64,000 nucleotides of DNA from Tipula vernalis. Taxonomy: Eukaryota; Arthropoda; Insecta; Diptera; Tipulidae. The stretch covers positions 22,195,409 through 22,259,408 of the forward strand of contig OY282558.1 of assembly GCA_958295665.1 (NCBI GenBank). The letters run 5' to 3'. Of this stretch, positions 38,101 through 53,100 are shown in pieces; the first letter of the stretch is position 1; the number at the start of each line of letters is the position of its first letter. The notes below the pieces were generated by a model. The model saw only the letters and a list, made by a program, of their open reading frames with translations, had not been told where the DNA came from and made no database searches. Made by a program: the position numbers and the translations under genes.

Positions 38101-41100
38101 TACAATTGCATAGTAAGCATTTTAGAAGATACTTCTAAATGAATCAGATGTAATAAAGCAAAAACATAAAAATAAATGTATGCTTTTTAATTCTATGAAG
38201 TCACGGCTCGCTCGGGATCAATCTGTTGGGAATCTATTTCGAAATCTTCCAGGAAATCAAAGAAACCATGGTAGGAGCAACTTTCAGTGTATTGTATCAA
38301 TGAACGATAAACTACTTGGCCTGACAGGTAAAATTTGTCATGTCTACTTAGACGATCTAATTGTTGCGGGACAAAGTTTGATTGGAATGTCGGGTTCCTA
38401 TCTGTTCAAAAGGAGCAAAATTATTGAAATCCGAATCGAAATTTAATCCAAAAACACTTTTCTCGACGTTTTGCAAGTGCCTGAGGCTGAAAAGCCTGTA
38501 CCATATTTTTTTCACCAATCTGTTTCTATGGGGTCAATACGGAAAATTTAAAAGCTTTTGGAAGCTGAACGTTAAGAATATCGGGTGCATGCCATACGAA
38601 TTAACCAAAAACCAAGGTTGAGTTGGTATTGAGCTATGGTTGAGTTTAGGGTTGGATTGAGTTGTGGACGAGTTAGGGTTGAATAGGATTCGAGTTGAAG
38701 TTTAGTTTGAGTGAGAGATTCATTTGGGGATAAATTTGGAGTCGAGTTGAGGGCTTAAGGGGAGGTTAGATTGAGTTAATTTAATTTGAGTTCTTACTCG
38801 TTTGTAGATTTCGAATCTTCATAGTTGATTTCGGGATTGAGTTAGCCTTTGAGTGTGGAGTTGAGTAGAGGGTTCAGATTTGGTTCGAACTAATTTGAGT
38901 TGAAGTTGAATTGGGGTTGAATTAGTTGGGTTGGTGTTGAGTTGAGGTGTCCGGTTCGGGAATTATTGGGGGGTTGCGTGGATTGAATTTTGGGGTCAGG
39001 GAAAGATTTGGTTTCAAAATTGATTTGGGGTTAAGTTGTGATTGAGTTGAGTGAGAGTTGGGTTCGCAGTTGATTTGGTGATTGACTTTATATTTTAATT
39101 TAAAAATTCAACTAGGCAAGTGTGAATTGCTAACGAGAAAAAGAGAGCTTCTTCTCTCGAAAATTCATATATTCTATCAATGTGACAGATCCGCATTACT
39201 TAAAATCATTTGAAACTCTCAAAAACGCATCGATTTTTACTCTAGGTGCAGTTCTGTCACAAATTAAAAACGGTACTGAAAACACGAGAAAGAGTTATTG
39301 GCAACAGACCAAAAGCCTTTCATTAGAATTACTGAAAAAAAAAAAAATAATAACGATGGAAGCTTATTATAATTTACCTGGTGCAATCATAAATGAAAAT
39401 TTACCGGAAAATAAAGATATCAATGTTTTTGACATTGCGGTGGAAAAGCTTGATGCATAATTCGGGCCGAAACACAACAAAATTTATGAGCAACACATTT
39501 TCCAGTTAATGAAATAGGAAGAACATGAAGATTTGAAAGATTCCTGATCCGACTTAGACATCAAGTTAAAAAATGTAAACGAAGTCTGAAAAAGTTTTAA
39601 AAAACCAGAACATTTCGGCTTAGAGAAACTGGGGCAGTTATTAAGTATCGAAATAGGTCATGTATTAGATTTAAAAAAAACTACATGAAATTGGTTTGGT
39701 GGTGACAATCATCCACTCGTTCAAGAAAAGTTTCAAACCGACTACCCTTGGATCTAAATAATCACAGAAATTCCATTTGGGGCAGCGATGAAGTTTTTTT
39801 TTTAAAAAAACATAGCCAGAATGCAACAAATACCGCGGTACCCTGTTAATGATACTTTGGTCCATAAATACAAACGAAAAATCAAAATACTAGATTTGCC
39901 CAAAAAAAATTAATTTTTTACATACTCGTAGATAACCAATCCCGGCCTTGACTACTTTCGCAACATCAAATGGATCATGCACGTTTGTCAATGAATTTTT
40001 GTGAAATTTTATTTCTGGTTTATTAAGTCGATTCTATACTTGAATCGATTAATTTGAAAACAATCAAAGTTGCATTTTTAAAAGTGCTTGTTATACTTTG
40101 GTCTTATTCAAAAGTATTTATTCAATGAGTTCCTCGTATAAAACCAAATTTTTCACGCTGTGTAAAATTCCTCGGGCCATATCATTTCGGGTCGCATATT
40201 TTAAATAAAATGAGAACCAAATCCAAGAAATATTGCGAACCATCACTAATGATGTTATGGTTGGTAAATCAAAAATTGTATGCACCAAATTTACTTTTAC
40301 ATACTTAGCTAATTCAGACTAACTTTCTCATTCGGCCATAAGGCTGGGCTGGGATCCTAGAATTTATAAAATAAAACATGGCCACACTTCTCATAGTAAT
40401 GGTATTAAGATCCATATCACAAATGAAAAATTAGATTTGTAAATTTTGGGTTTTAATAGATAGCGATCCCAGATAATTTTTTCCCCTATGACAAGAGGGG
40501 AGAGGAAAAGTTAAAAATATCGCTTCCTACCAATCTATACCAAAGAGCGATTGCAGAAAAATGAATCACCTTTAGGTGCATTTTTTTAATATAAAATATG
40601 CAATGGAAATGGTATTCTAAAATGATTTTTACATGAAGTTCTGTGATACGGCCAATTAGGAAGGAACATGGCTATTCCTTAACCGATTTTTAGATAAAGT
40701 TCTGGAATATGGGTAAATAGCATGGAACTAGGCTATTCCTTAACTGATTAATTTAAAATTTGACATCTCCTTTGAAAGTTGGATTCTTAAATGATTTTTC
40801 AATGAAGTTTTGAAATATGGTCAATTAGGATGGAACTTGACTATTTGTTGAACGATTATGATCAAATTCAGATTCTAAAATGATTTTTTCAATTCCGGGA
40901 CCCTACGCTACCATTAGAAGTTTCACTAATACTGCGCGTGCTGTCGCCCATTTTTTCCGTTGATTGTGATGTTAATTTCCCAGCAATTGTACAATAGATA
41001 TGTCAATATGAGAAACCTCAGCAGGCGCCAGATTCTCAAAAATCTCAACAGACAATATCATAAAAATTATAGTCTGTTGATTTTACTGTGAACCAGGCAG

Positions 41101-44100
41101 CTATTGAGATTAATTTACTGTTAGGCAGATCGAAAATCGGTTAAGAAGTAGTAAGGTCTAATTGGGCCGGAGGTCGGGCAAAAAAAAAAAATTGGGATAT
41201 TCAGTATTATCTGTCTAAATCTGCCTTATCTTCCTAAATCAGTTTAAATTTCTAGTTTTAGAGATGTATGATAAAATCTGAACATCACACGAGGATATTT
41301 TAAAAAGCTTTGCTTTATTGATTGACGAAAGATTTCAAAATTGTTAGGTTGCTTCTATAGTTTGTAAAAGCAAAATCAATACCACTCTCTTTTGTCACGT
41401 ATGTATATAACAATAATAGTTGTATTGCTTTCTTTTTAAAAATTACAACAACAATCGTACTAGAAAGACCAAATTAGTGGTTAAACAAATCTTAACCAAA
41501 TTTTTAGTTTCACTACCTGCCACAAGAGTTAAATAGACCAAAATTTGGTTAATTTTTGCTGTTGCTTTGACCAAATAAAATACTTAACTCTTTTTTGGTA
41601 GAAAGCAATACACTTAATAATAAATTTATTTATTTATTTACATCTAGCCAAACAAGCAAAATTTAATAAAAGTAAGCATTCAAAAAACTAAGCGCATACT
41701 ATATAACAAACTAAGCAAAAACAAAGGATAGCCAATCAAAAACCAATCGATACTTACTTCAATGCCTTCCTTTTAGAGTTTTTTTTTAATTTTTTTGTGT
41801 TTCATTTTTTTAATGCATTCATTCATTGCAAATTATTCAGTATTTTATAATTTAATAGTTTATTTAAAAAAAAAAAACATTCACAGTTGATAGTTTTAAA
41901 AATCAAATTAGATAAATCAAGTCATACAGAGCATATTTTATGTATAGTACAGGTAATTGCAGCATAGAGTTTTGTTCGTTTATATTTTGACAAATAATTT
42001 GTTGTGTAAATTGTAAGTTTTTTATTGCAGAAAAAATAGAAAAAAAACGAAAAATAAATTGAAAATTGTTGGTGCTTTAAAAATTTGTAAAATATTTGAT
42101 TAATAAATTTAATTTAATTTTTTTTTTTTTAGTAAATTTTTTGTAAAACAAATAAATTAAAATTTGATTGTGTAGATTATAATTATTGTTTATTGCAAAA
42201 TTGATAGATTTATATGTACAGTAGATTGATTATTTGCTCTCCATTGTGAAATTAATGTACTAGAATGTGTGTTTTATCGACTAGAAAATTAACCGTTTAG
42301 ATATGAACGACGGTGCCAGCATCAGCACTTTTTGACTTAATCCCAATTTTTTTTTTTTTTTTTTTTTTTTTGTGACTTTATACGATTTTATGAGTTTTGT
42401 GTATTGCTGTGAATAACGATTCCAATAAGAAATCAAATTAATTTTATGATTTTCGCATAACCTTTTTTGTATTTTATGCTATTTTATATGCCCATCCATA
42501 TTTCAATATGGGTCCATAAAATATTATTTATTACAGATTAGGATTATTATTGAAAGGTGTATAAAATTTATAAATACGGACGCATTGGAACGTTATAGAT
42601 ATATGACACCCTAACAAATTGTATATTTATCTAATCAGTTAATTACCAACTATGGCGGTGTTGTTATTGTCTGTAGCAAATGTAAATGTAATTCTGATTG
42701 CATTTCACCCAATTTTTTTTTTTTTTTTTGGCATAACATAAATTTAATTCAAAAATGTAAAATAACATTTGCCCAAAGCTAATACAAATGTTAACATCCG
42801 CAATGTACAAACATGTATCCAGATTTTTTTTTTCATAATTTTCCAAATTGAATGTGTATTTTCTAAATAATGCTGTGAAAATGTCGAATGGAAAAATACA
42901 TTTTCCTGGTTGTAACATTTATTTTAAAATCCCAGGTGCAATCAATAAAAATTCAATTTAACCAAATATAGATGAAAATATCGTGTTTCCGTTTATGTAA
43001 GGGAAATTTATGATGCATAATTTATAAAAATGTCGTTGAAGACTTTACCATGTTCCCATGTTCTATATATCGGTTTATTATGGAATTATGAGGTATGAGC
43101 ACGTCTTAAGAAATATTTTTTTGTTTTTTTATCAAACGTTTCTTGAATATTTTGAATAAACAAATTTATTTTCGAAACAATAATTTGACAAGATTTGATG
43201 GCGTAATAAAATATTTTGCTTTCAAACATATGAAAAAGTTCAAGAAGTTTAAACTTTGAGAATTTTCTTTTGAAATACAATCTCCTTGGATTCTGTAATT
43301 TAGTTTGCCACTCTTTACATTTTCAAATTTTCTACTCTCGTTTGTGACTTTGATATTAAATTCCTGTATCTTGAGAAGCAAAATTTGTACATATTTGTTG
43401 TTATGATTGTGAATATTTGTCCCAAACGATTTGGCTGTAAACGATAGCAGAAGATGTTGTGTCAAAAATATGTCTTATATAATTTCTATACTCCATGTGT
43501 CTTTTGTTTTTAATATTTTTGGTACTTTTTGGTCTTTTGTTCGACCCAATTTTTTTTTGCAGATCTATCAAATAAAAAATGCAATTTGGACAAAACGATA
43601 ACAACAAGCGGACCAATGGCCTTGGGAGACAGTATGTTCCATTTATAAACCTACGAGTATTTTGTAACTTGTTTTCACTTCATTAAATCTTGAAAGATTC
43701 TTTATAGGCCGGTTTTTCAGTGCTATTTTAACCACTGTTAAATATTTAACCTGTGATTCGCTATCAATTAAACTCAATCGAGTTAATAATTTAAAATTGA
43801 AGTATTTGAGTTCCCCAAAAATGAACCAAACGGATTAAATTCAGTCAATTAACAGAACACATCTGCAGAAAACTATGCACACTGCAAACTGTATCAAATA
43901 CCACAGCTGGTGCATGCACGATTTAACTGGTTGTCTAATTTTAAAAGTCTTGGTGGTGCTTTTTGTAAATATTACTTCTCTTCTTTAATAAGAAATAAGC
44001 TCATGATCGTTGTTTTTGTTATCTGAATAAAAAACGGACTCCTACCTTAAAGAAATTGTGCGTACGCCACTGATATGAACTTAATTGTTGTAAATTGCTA

Positions 44101-47100
44101 TAGAAAATATATGAATAAATTATTTAACCTTATTTAAGGAAAAACAATCTCAAGGGCTTCATTCGAACATGGAAACATGAATTGGTTTTGAAGTAGAAAA
44201 CCTTTCTGCTGAACCTTTACATTGAAAAATATAATGTTTTATTAGATTCAAATGTTTAATGTATATATAAAAATATTCTCAGGAGGCTTTGATTTTATTT
44301 CAAACAGGTTTTTCCGAAAATATTATGGGCTACTGCGTTTTCTGTTTCGATTATGAAAGAAATTTTATTTGGCGTAACTTTGTTAGAATTTAAGAAAACA
44401 TTCTAAGACCAAACTTGACGCTTGTGGGATGATTTGAGTGGTCATTACATTACTTTTCTGCGAAAATAATATGATTTCCGCCTGAAGCGTGGAACACCAT
44501 AAGTTGCTTCATAAAGTTATGACATTGGGGTAATTGGTATTCGCAAATCGATAAATAAATATGGCTACTCGATCAACTTTACCAAGCAAGTTTTCATTCA
44601 ATTTTTAATTACATTTTTTCTAATTTTTATGAAAAAAATAAAACCCGAAATGCTTGCTAACAATTTTTAAGTCCCCAAAATAAATAAATAAGCAACGAAA
44701 CCAATGATCAATATTGCTTGCTTGCTAAACGATCGAGTATCTGGTCCATTATCTCTTTAAAATGTATTCTGCGGAATGATGTACGCTATTATACTAGGTC
44801 TATTAATGATAATCACCGTGAAAACATAACCTCTTGAAAATTTTCAATTCAAATATCGATAATGAAATTATAATATTTCCGTATAAACTACATCACCTTT
44901 GCCCTATACGATATAAGCAAAAATTGAAAAATATAGTTAATTACTTAACATATAATTTTTAATTAATTATATAGTTTACAATAAACATAATAAATTCACT
45001 CAATCTGTACACAGTGTGTACAAAAATAATTGAATTGATTTAATGCAAATTAATTTATAGAAAATCATAAATGCGCGGTGGTACTCGAAAAATAAATTGC
45101 GAATATAATAAATAATTAAATTGGATATCTGTTGCGCCAATTATTCGCGTAAATAAATTATAAATGGAATACACAAAATTTATGCTTAATTGCTTTTTGT
45201 ATTTCATTTTTAAGTACGAATGTATGTACAAAACGGTGGCAGCATCACAATTTATTATGTTAAAAAAAAAACATGAATTCCAATTTGCATGGAATTTATC
45301 ATACTTAAGTCCTCGCATAAACAAAATTATCATTCCATAAATTATTTTATTTATAAAATTTAAACATAAATACATAATATTATTCATAAAAGTACTTCTA
45401 GTTAGGTGAAATGTTTATCGGGAAACTGTATATGTATTTATATGCAAAGTATCTGACAGATTTATTTAATGTATACACATTTTCATTTATTTATTTTAGT
45501 AATTGAGGTGATTGATTTAATCTCAATCGGATTATCTCGAAATTTGTGTATATTTTTTACTCTTATACATAATAATATTATGAATACTGACAATGCTTGT
45601 GTTTTATATGTCAATGAATTTTTGTGCAAAATATTGCAAATTAATGGTTATGGAAATATCTAAAACCTACTTTAAAGCTTGCTTTTAATAAGTGTACATT
45701 ACTGAATTTACTTTTATTTTCGGACTTCTTAATGCAATTTTAAAATAAGAAAGGTTGATCTAATTTTGAAATATTCTAGAAAAGGAAGAGTTCATATTTA
45801 AATTAGGTAGTATGGTTCAAAAGAAAACGCAATGAAACATTCCCTATAACCTTCCCGAGGCAAAAGAAAGCCAGCGTTGCAATTCAAAACTAAAACAAAC
45901 AAACAAACTTTTAAACTTTATAATATTAGTGTGATATTCACACATACATACACCGTCGCTTCCATTTCAATTTATCGAATGTGAAATTTCCTTTTCAAAA
46001 TGGGTCATTGCCAACAATGATGATAAAGTCATCGAAAGATCCACAAAATTGATTTTTTGAAATCGCACTCAACACTCAAGGGTCAATATGGGCCATTGTC
46101 AACAATGATGACAAAGGTTTGGCTAGCCCATGGAATAGGCCCTTTAATTACCTAGTTAAATAACCCTAATCCATACGAATCTTTCGTTTAATAAAAGTTC
46201 TATAAAATTATATTTTTGAAATCGCACTCAACACTCATGGGTTAATATGGGCCATTGCCAACAATGATGACAAAGGTTTGGCTAGCCCATGGAATAGGCC
46301 CCTAAATTACTTAGTTAAATAACCCTAATCCATACGAATCGTTCGTTTAATAAATGTTCTAAAGAATTATTTTTTTGCAATCGCACTCAACACTCAAGGG
46401 TCAATATGGGTCATTGCCAACAATGATGATAAAGTCATCGAAAGTTCCACAAAATTGATTTTTTGAAATCGCACTCAACACTCAAGGGTCAATATGGGCC
46501 ATTGTCAACAATGATGACAAAGGTTTGGCTAGCCCATGGAATAGGCCCCTAAATTACTTAGTTAAATAACCCTAATCCATACGAATCGTTCGTTTAATAA
46601 ATGTTCTAAAGAATTATTTTTTTGAAATCGCACTCAACACTCATGGGTCAATATGGGTCATTGTCAACAATGATGACAAAGGTTTGGCTAGCCCATGGAA
46701 TAGGCCCCTAAATTACCTAGTTAAATAACCCTAATCCATACGAATCGTTCGTTTAATAAAAGTTCTATAAAATTATATTTTTGAAATCGCACTCAACACT
46801 CAAGGGTCAATATGGGCCATTGCTAACAATGATGACAAAGTCATTACAGTTTTGCTGAGGTATCGTCGTCCATTGAGACTTCCTTATCGGTGTTAACTTG
46901 GAGGACGGAGTCATAAAATGGGTGACGATATGTCAGTTCAAACTTCCGGTATGGTCAGTAACGGTCGGCCACGTGGACGTCCACGCGGTGTTTGACCTCC
47001 AGCTGGTTTACAACCATTGCTGTCCGAATTTTTTTGGTGTTCAAGCGGCATCACACCTATCCCACCTGTGGTGGCGGTGATTGGCGTGAGCTACGCTGCT

Positions 47101-50100
47101 GAACAGATAATTTCATTTACCCTAATTAATTTCAGTTATTTTCTTTTTATTTTAGTTCATGCATACGCATATACTCGTCTCCTGATCAATTATTATCTAT
47201 TATATAAAACTATTAATTTTGGATTGTTGGTATTCGGATACTACCAGTGGGAAGTATTGGATATTATTTGTGCACGATTTTGCATTTATTTTGATTTTTT
47301 TTGTTTCGGGTGAGTTTTTGTTGGCGTTGAGTTGCATGTGAATCTCAACTGCCTGAGTTATTACTATTTATCTTTTTTTTTGTGCTAATTATAAATTCAA
47401 AAAATATTCGATAATTTCGCTAGTAAAATTTGCAGAATCATTATCTATCAAACTAACTTGCCAGATGGCACCTCCTCTTGAATGAGGGGTAAGAAAGGGA
47501 GCCGATACATTAAATGTACACAATCGCCTAATATTTGTTTTAGGCGCCATTTTCAGACAATTCTTAAAAATTCATTGAAGTTTCTCTCAAATACCAATTC
47601 AAGACAAGTTAAAATTTAATTTTTAAAACGTTTATTTTCGTCTAGGCTCATCCGAAATCTCTTCCGAAATCTATCTCTTCATTATTGTTATAAAAAAAGT
47701 TTTGTTTTGTGATGGTTGCTTTTCTCTTGACGGAAAAAATGGACTGACGTGACGAAAAATTGTGACAATTTTTATTTTACTTTTCACCTAAATTATGTTG
47801 AAATATATTCAGCATAACACATATGATTCTCATTTGCCACAATTAATGATTTGTTCAGGCTAATTTTCAATGCGCATGCTCAAAACCAATTTCGTGCATG
47901 TATTTTGCAAAATGTACTAAAAATTGTCACAAGCAAGTACATTTTTCCCCTTTCTCTTCCTTGACCATAATAATTACCAAATTTGATAATTAAATGTAAT
48001 GGAGGGAAAATTACGTCAATTTTACTTTGATTTTCCAAAATCATTTGCCCTAATTTCTTATTTCATAGTAAAATTGTTAAATAGAAACGTACGTAGAATA
48101 TTTAATTGCAGTATTAAAAATTTTTGATCAAAAATTGTTTTGTGATCCAATTAGTAATAGCGTTAAGTCATAGCTCATGACAGGTATGTTCGAAATAATT
48201 CGAATAAATATTTTGTTATATTGAAGGATGCTAGTTGTGCTAGGTAAATACCGTCTATGTGGATTTTAGTTCTAATTTGATTTTAGTTCTTAAAATTTCG
48301 ATAGTCCGATTATTGTTGGTGCTTTAGGTTTGATCATTTCATTCATCGATACCAATAATACGACAGATACAAAATTTCACAAAAATTAAATTTGAATCTC
48401 AAACCGCTTATCGTCAGCTCATAATCACCCATAATGTTTTGCGTTGTAGACGAGATTTTTTTTTTAAATATCAAATGTTGTTAAATGGAACGAATCTACT
48501 TGCTTAAGTCTCGCATTATTAACATTAAGCTGGTTATCAAAGGTTGTTCACAGGTTAGCTGGTCTCACCTAAAATATGGCATGATAATATTGGCGAGCTG
48601 TTTGTTAGGCTGCAACAATCAGGCTTCATTGTGCTATGATAGGAGAATGGTTTATACTGAACATACGCTTATTACGAATATTTTTTTATCCCTTGAACAA
48701 TGTTCATTTAGGCAAATACTCGTATATAGTTAAAATAAACATGCGGATATGTATAGTACCATCAAATTCCTTTCAAATGTTAGCATAAATGCAAACTTCA
48801 AAATATCACTACTATGTTTTGAAACTGAGAGCTTTCTGATAAGGAGATTGGGAGCAAAAATGATCAGGTTTGTTTACAAATAGCTGGCATACATTTAATT
48901 TTTTGTAGAGATATTACCGGAGGTTTGTCTTCTACTGTCTACTTTATTACTTCTTGCTAAGGAGTCCATTGTATTTTTGCCTTAATACGTCAAATTTCAT
49001 ATATTTTCAAATAAGATATATTTATGACTGATGTTATCAGTCGGCACGCCAACCTTATCGTCAGAAACCACAAAGCAATTTACTACAAAAGAAAAGCTTT
49101 CGATGTCTTTGCTATATATCCAGTATTCACTAAAAATATAAGCCTTTTCGCTATATTTATATCTGTTCGTCGCACCGTTTGTATTACCACAATACCCCAT
49201 TTAGTTTTAAATGAAAAAATCAGTTCTTTAGTCGACTATTTAATATTTATAAGAATTACCCGAAAACCCGCTAAAATCCAAACGTCCAGATTATATACAA
49301 CATTGATATTATTAGCCTTAACTTGCATGATTTAAGATCATTTGGCAGTACATTTTTTCAGGCCTTCCCATACTCGTTAAGGACTGCAAACTTTTCACTA
49401 ACATTTTTGGTTGCAACAACAGAGTTATGCCCTTGTTGGTGCTGACAACATTGAGATTCCATAGGTTCCTTAGTCAAGGCTGGTCTGCGATTATCGTTAG
49501 TCGGACCCGAAATGAGGCATCAGTAATCTTATAACAATGGTAAGCAAGTCATAAAGTAGTCCACACTAAAAGTTTTTTTATCTTCTGGTTTGGTACTTCT
49601 TGTTGTAAAAATAAAATCTCTTGACTTCTTGTTGTCATAACATGGAGATTAGTGAGCATATAGTTGGATATTTACTAAGTTTGGCTATCTCAGCCGAAAG
49701 TTACCAGCCAACATATTTTACATAATATGAAATATTAAAAAATCAACCTATAAACTGGTATTCCCGTGAAGTGATTTTAAGGCTGAAAGTGATTTATAGG
49801 TTCATTTTGGTTTGCCACTGCTTACCACAGGAATTTTACCTACAATTTCATGAGAACAACCAAATATAAATTTTAAAAATTTGTTTAAATTCGACGCTTT
49901 AGTGTCATGTCTGAAAATTATTTCACTTCGTGTGCCTTGTCAACAATTACCCCTAGAAAAATTATCAGGCCAAGTTTCATGAGGACATGAAAATTCATTT
50001 GAATGAAAGGCTCATAAAAAATTTAAAAATAAATCCAACCCTTAAAGTGTAACCCTTTCAATCAAACTCCTCGGGCTCCCCACATGAAACTTAACCTGAT

Positions 50101-53100
50101 AATTTTTTCTGGGGACAAATATTAGCTAGGCATACTAATTTAAATATTTTCCGGAAGTAACACTTTAAAAATTGAACTTATACAAATTTTCAAATGTTAT
50201 ATGGGCCTTTCAATGGGAGTTTACATATGTAAATATTCTGATGAAAAATTCAGTTTCCCTTTCCGAATAAAATATTTTATATTGCATGTGATCCTGCTGA
50301 AAATTTTTCAGCAGAATATTTATGTCAACTTACAGTCAATCAAATTAATTTTCCTGGACTATCCACATGAAACTTGAACTGATAATTTTTCTAGGGATAA
50401 CTATTATCAAAGCAATTTTATTGAACCTATTTTCAGACATGACAAAAGGTTGGCGAATTTTTAATTCGCAATTAGAACAATTTTCTAGGGATAACTATTG
50501 GCTAGTCACTCTTATTGAAACCCTTTCCAGACATAACACTTTAAAGATTGAATTTATGCAAATTTTTAAATTTTATATGGGCCCTTCATTCAAACCTATT
50601 TTTCTAGATTTGACCTGATTATTTTTATAGGGACAACTGTCGACTAGCCACACTAATTGAAAAACTTTCAAAACATTACACTTTAAGGGTTGAATTTATA
50701 CAAATTTCTAAATTGTACATTCGTCTTTCAATCAAATAAATTCTCATGGGCTCCCCACATCAAACGTGTCCTGATAATGTTTCTTTGGATAACTATTAGC
50801 TAGGCACTTTTATTGAAATACTTTCCAGACATGATATGGGTTGAATTTATATAATTTGTTTACATTTTATATGGGCTTTTCAATTAAACAAATTTTCCCG
50901 GATTCCTCTTATGAAACTTGACCTGATAAGTTTTCTTGGGATAACTACTGACTAGACACACTGATTTTGCTCCTATTATGAAACATAAAGTGTAATTCCT
51001 ATCGTAAGCAGGAATTACGATAGGAAAATCGTTTGGTTTATCACTGTAAAATTGAGCTTGTACCCAACCATAAAATCACTATAATAAACATGTTTTGCTG
51101 AAACATGTCGGCTAGCTTGCTCATTTCAAATTTAGATATAATTTTAATTCATTTGGCATTGGTTGAGTAATCTTCATGTTCGGTCTCACCTCTTAATCAG
51201 TTTTAAAAAATAAAAATATAGTAAAACAAAAAAAAAACAATTTGTAACATTTTGCTGCAAATTGTGTATGGGTCAAACCGGTAGAACGTTTACCATACGT
51301 TCTAAAGAAAATTCAGATGAAAATACGCTCAACATTTAGTGGATTTATTTCTTTTCGAGGTTTTATTATACGTGATCTAATTATGTAAAATGGAAACATT
51401 AGCCAATCTCCGATATTAGCCAATCTATTAAATAATTTTATCGAAATCCAATTTCCAGACGAGTAAAAATTCTACCATTTTGACATTAGATAAAAAAAAA
51501 TCTGATTTTATGTTTATTTTGTAGGGAGAATGAAATGCAAACATACATTTACCTATACTACGTTAATTTTGTAATAATTTAGTGTTCTGTTCAGTATTTC
51601 GTGTTTAGTCAAACTGTGTCAAACTATTCGCATCTCTATCAGATTAGAATGCTATTAAGGGATTATCTCTATACTTATTTCAATCTCATACAGTGCACAC
51701 TATAATAGTTTGGATAAATAGGAAAAAAGAGATAAAATCTAGTCTATCTAAAATGCAATACATAATCTACAACAAATAATAGTTGGATAGAAAAAAAAAT
51801 TTTAACTAAATTAAAATTTTATTTTATTTGTTTTAAAAAGTATTATTTTATTATTATTTATTTATTCATTTGTTAAAGTTATTATTTGAATTTTCGAAAT
51901 AAAAGTACAAAAACAAAAAATTCCCCCAATCGAGATCAAAACAAAATAACAAAAGATTATAGATTTATGTAAATCCGTTTCTAATCTGATTGCAGAAAAT
52001 ATAAATTTTATTTTCGAATTTAATTTTACTTTTATAAATTCAATTAATAACCGTAAATCGATTTTAAATTTAATCGTCGATTCAAATTATTTGATTTAAT
52101 AATTTTATTTATTTTTGATATAAAAATATAAAGTTTAGTTGATTTTAGTTAAAAATTAAATTAAAAAATTTTAAACAATAAAAAATATTAATTTAAAAAT
52201 GAAATTTTGTGATATGATTTTTAGAAATAGGAATAGAAATAGATATATGTTAAAAAAATTAAATAGTTTTAGCTATCATCAAATTATATTTAGGTATATA
52301 GTGGTTATAATTTGATTTAATCAAAAATGCACGGTTAAATATTAAAAAAAAAAAGCTTAATTATTTATTATTGCGCTGATTAAAATTTAGATCGGTTTAA
52401 GTATATTTATTGTACACAGTAACTACAGTTTTCTCAATTTAATAAAATTTACTGGTCAAAATTTGACACTGTGTACAATAAATTAAGTAATTATATTTAT
52501 TTGTTTGTTATAAGTTTTTAATTTAAAAAATTATTTATTTATACAAAAGAGCGGTTAGCTTTAATTACATGGAGCGTATAATTACAAAAAACAAATTATA
52601 ACGAAAAATGAATGAAATAAATTAAAATGAATTAAATTAAATAATAAATAACTTTATTTTTGTAATCAAAAAAGCACAATTTTGAGCAAAATTATTGTGC
52701 TGCAAAAAATTATTTGTTGGTGTCACAAAACACAAAATAAAAACCAAAAATGACCATCAAAACAATAAAAAAAAAACGTGGATTCCTTATTTAATTGTTA
52801 AAATTCTTGTAAATAATTAATATATTTACCTTAAACACTTGGCGACAGAGGAAATTCTCTTTGACCGGTAGGAGCCTGGAAATCATGAAACAAAGCAAAA
52901 ATTTAATTAAAAAACAATTTTGTGGTAAATTCGTTTCGAGGTCGTATACTTTGCCATTTCGGATAATTGTAATTTGCCATCTTTATTCGCATCGAAGACT
53001 TGCAACATTGTATCTGTGTACTCGATAAGTTTATCCTCCGAAACGTCATTCATTTTTTTTGCCTCCTTTAATAAATCCCGTAAAAAGTTTTTTAACTCAT

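Noticed and set aside
45973..46845. Possible CRISPR-like array
   Set aside because: Whole 159- and 88-base units are near identical with no variable spacers; it is an ordinary satellite in a eukaryotic genome.
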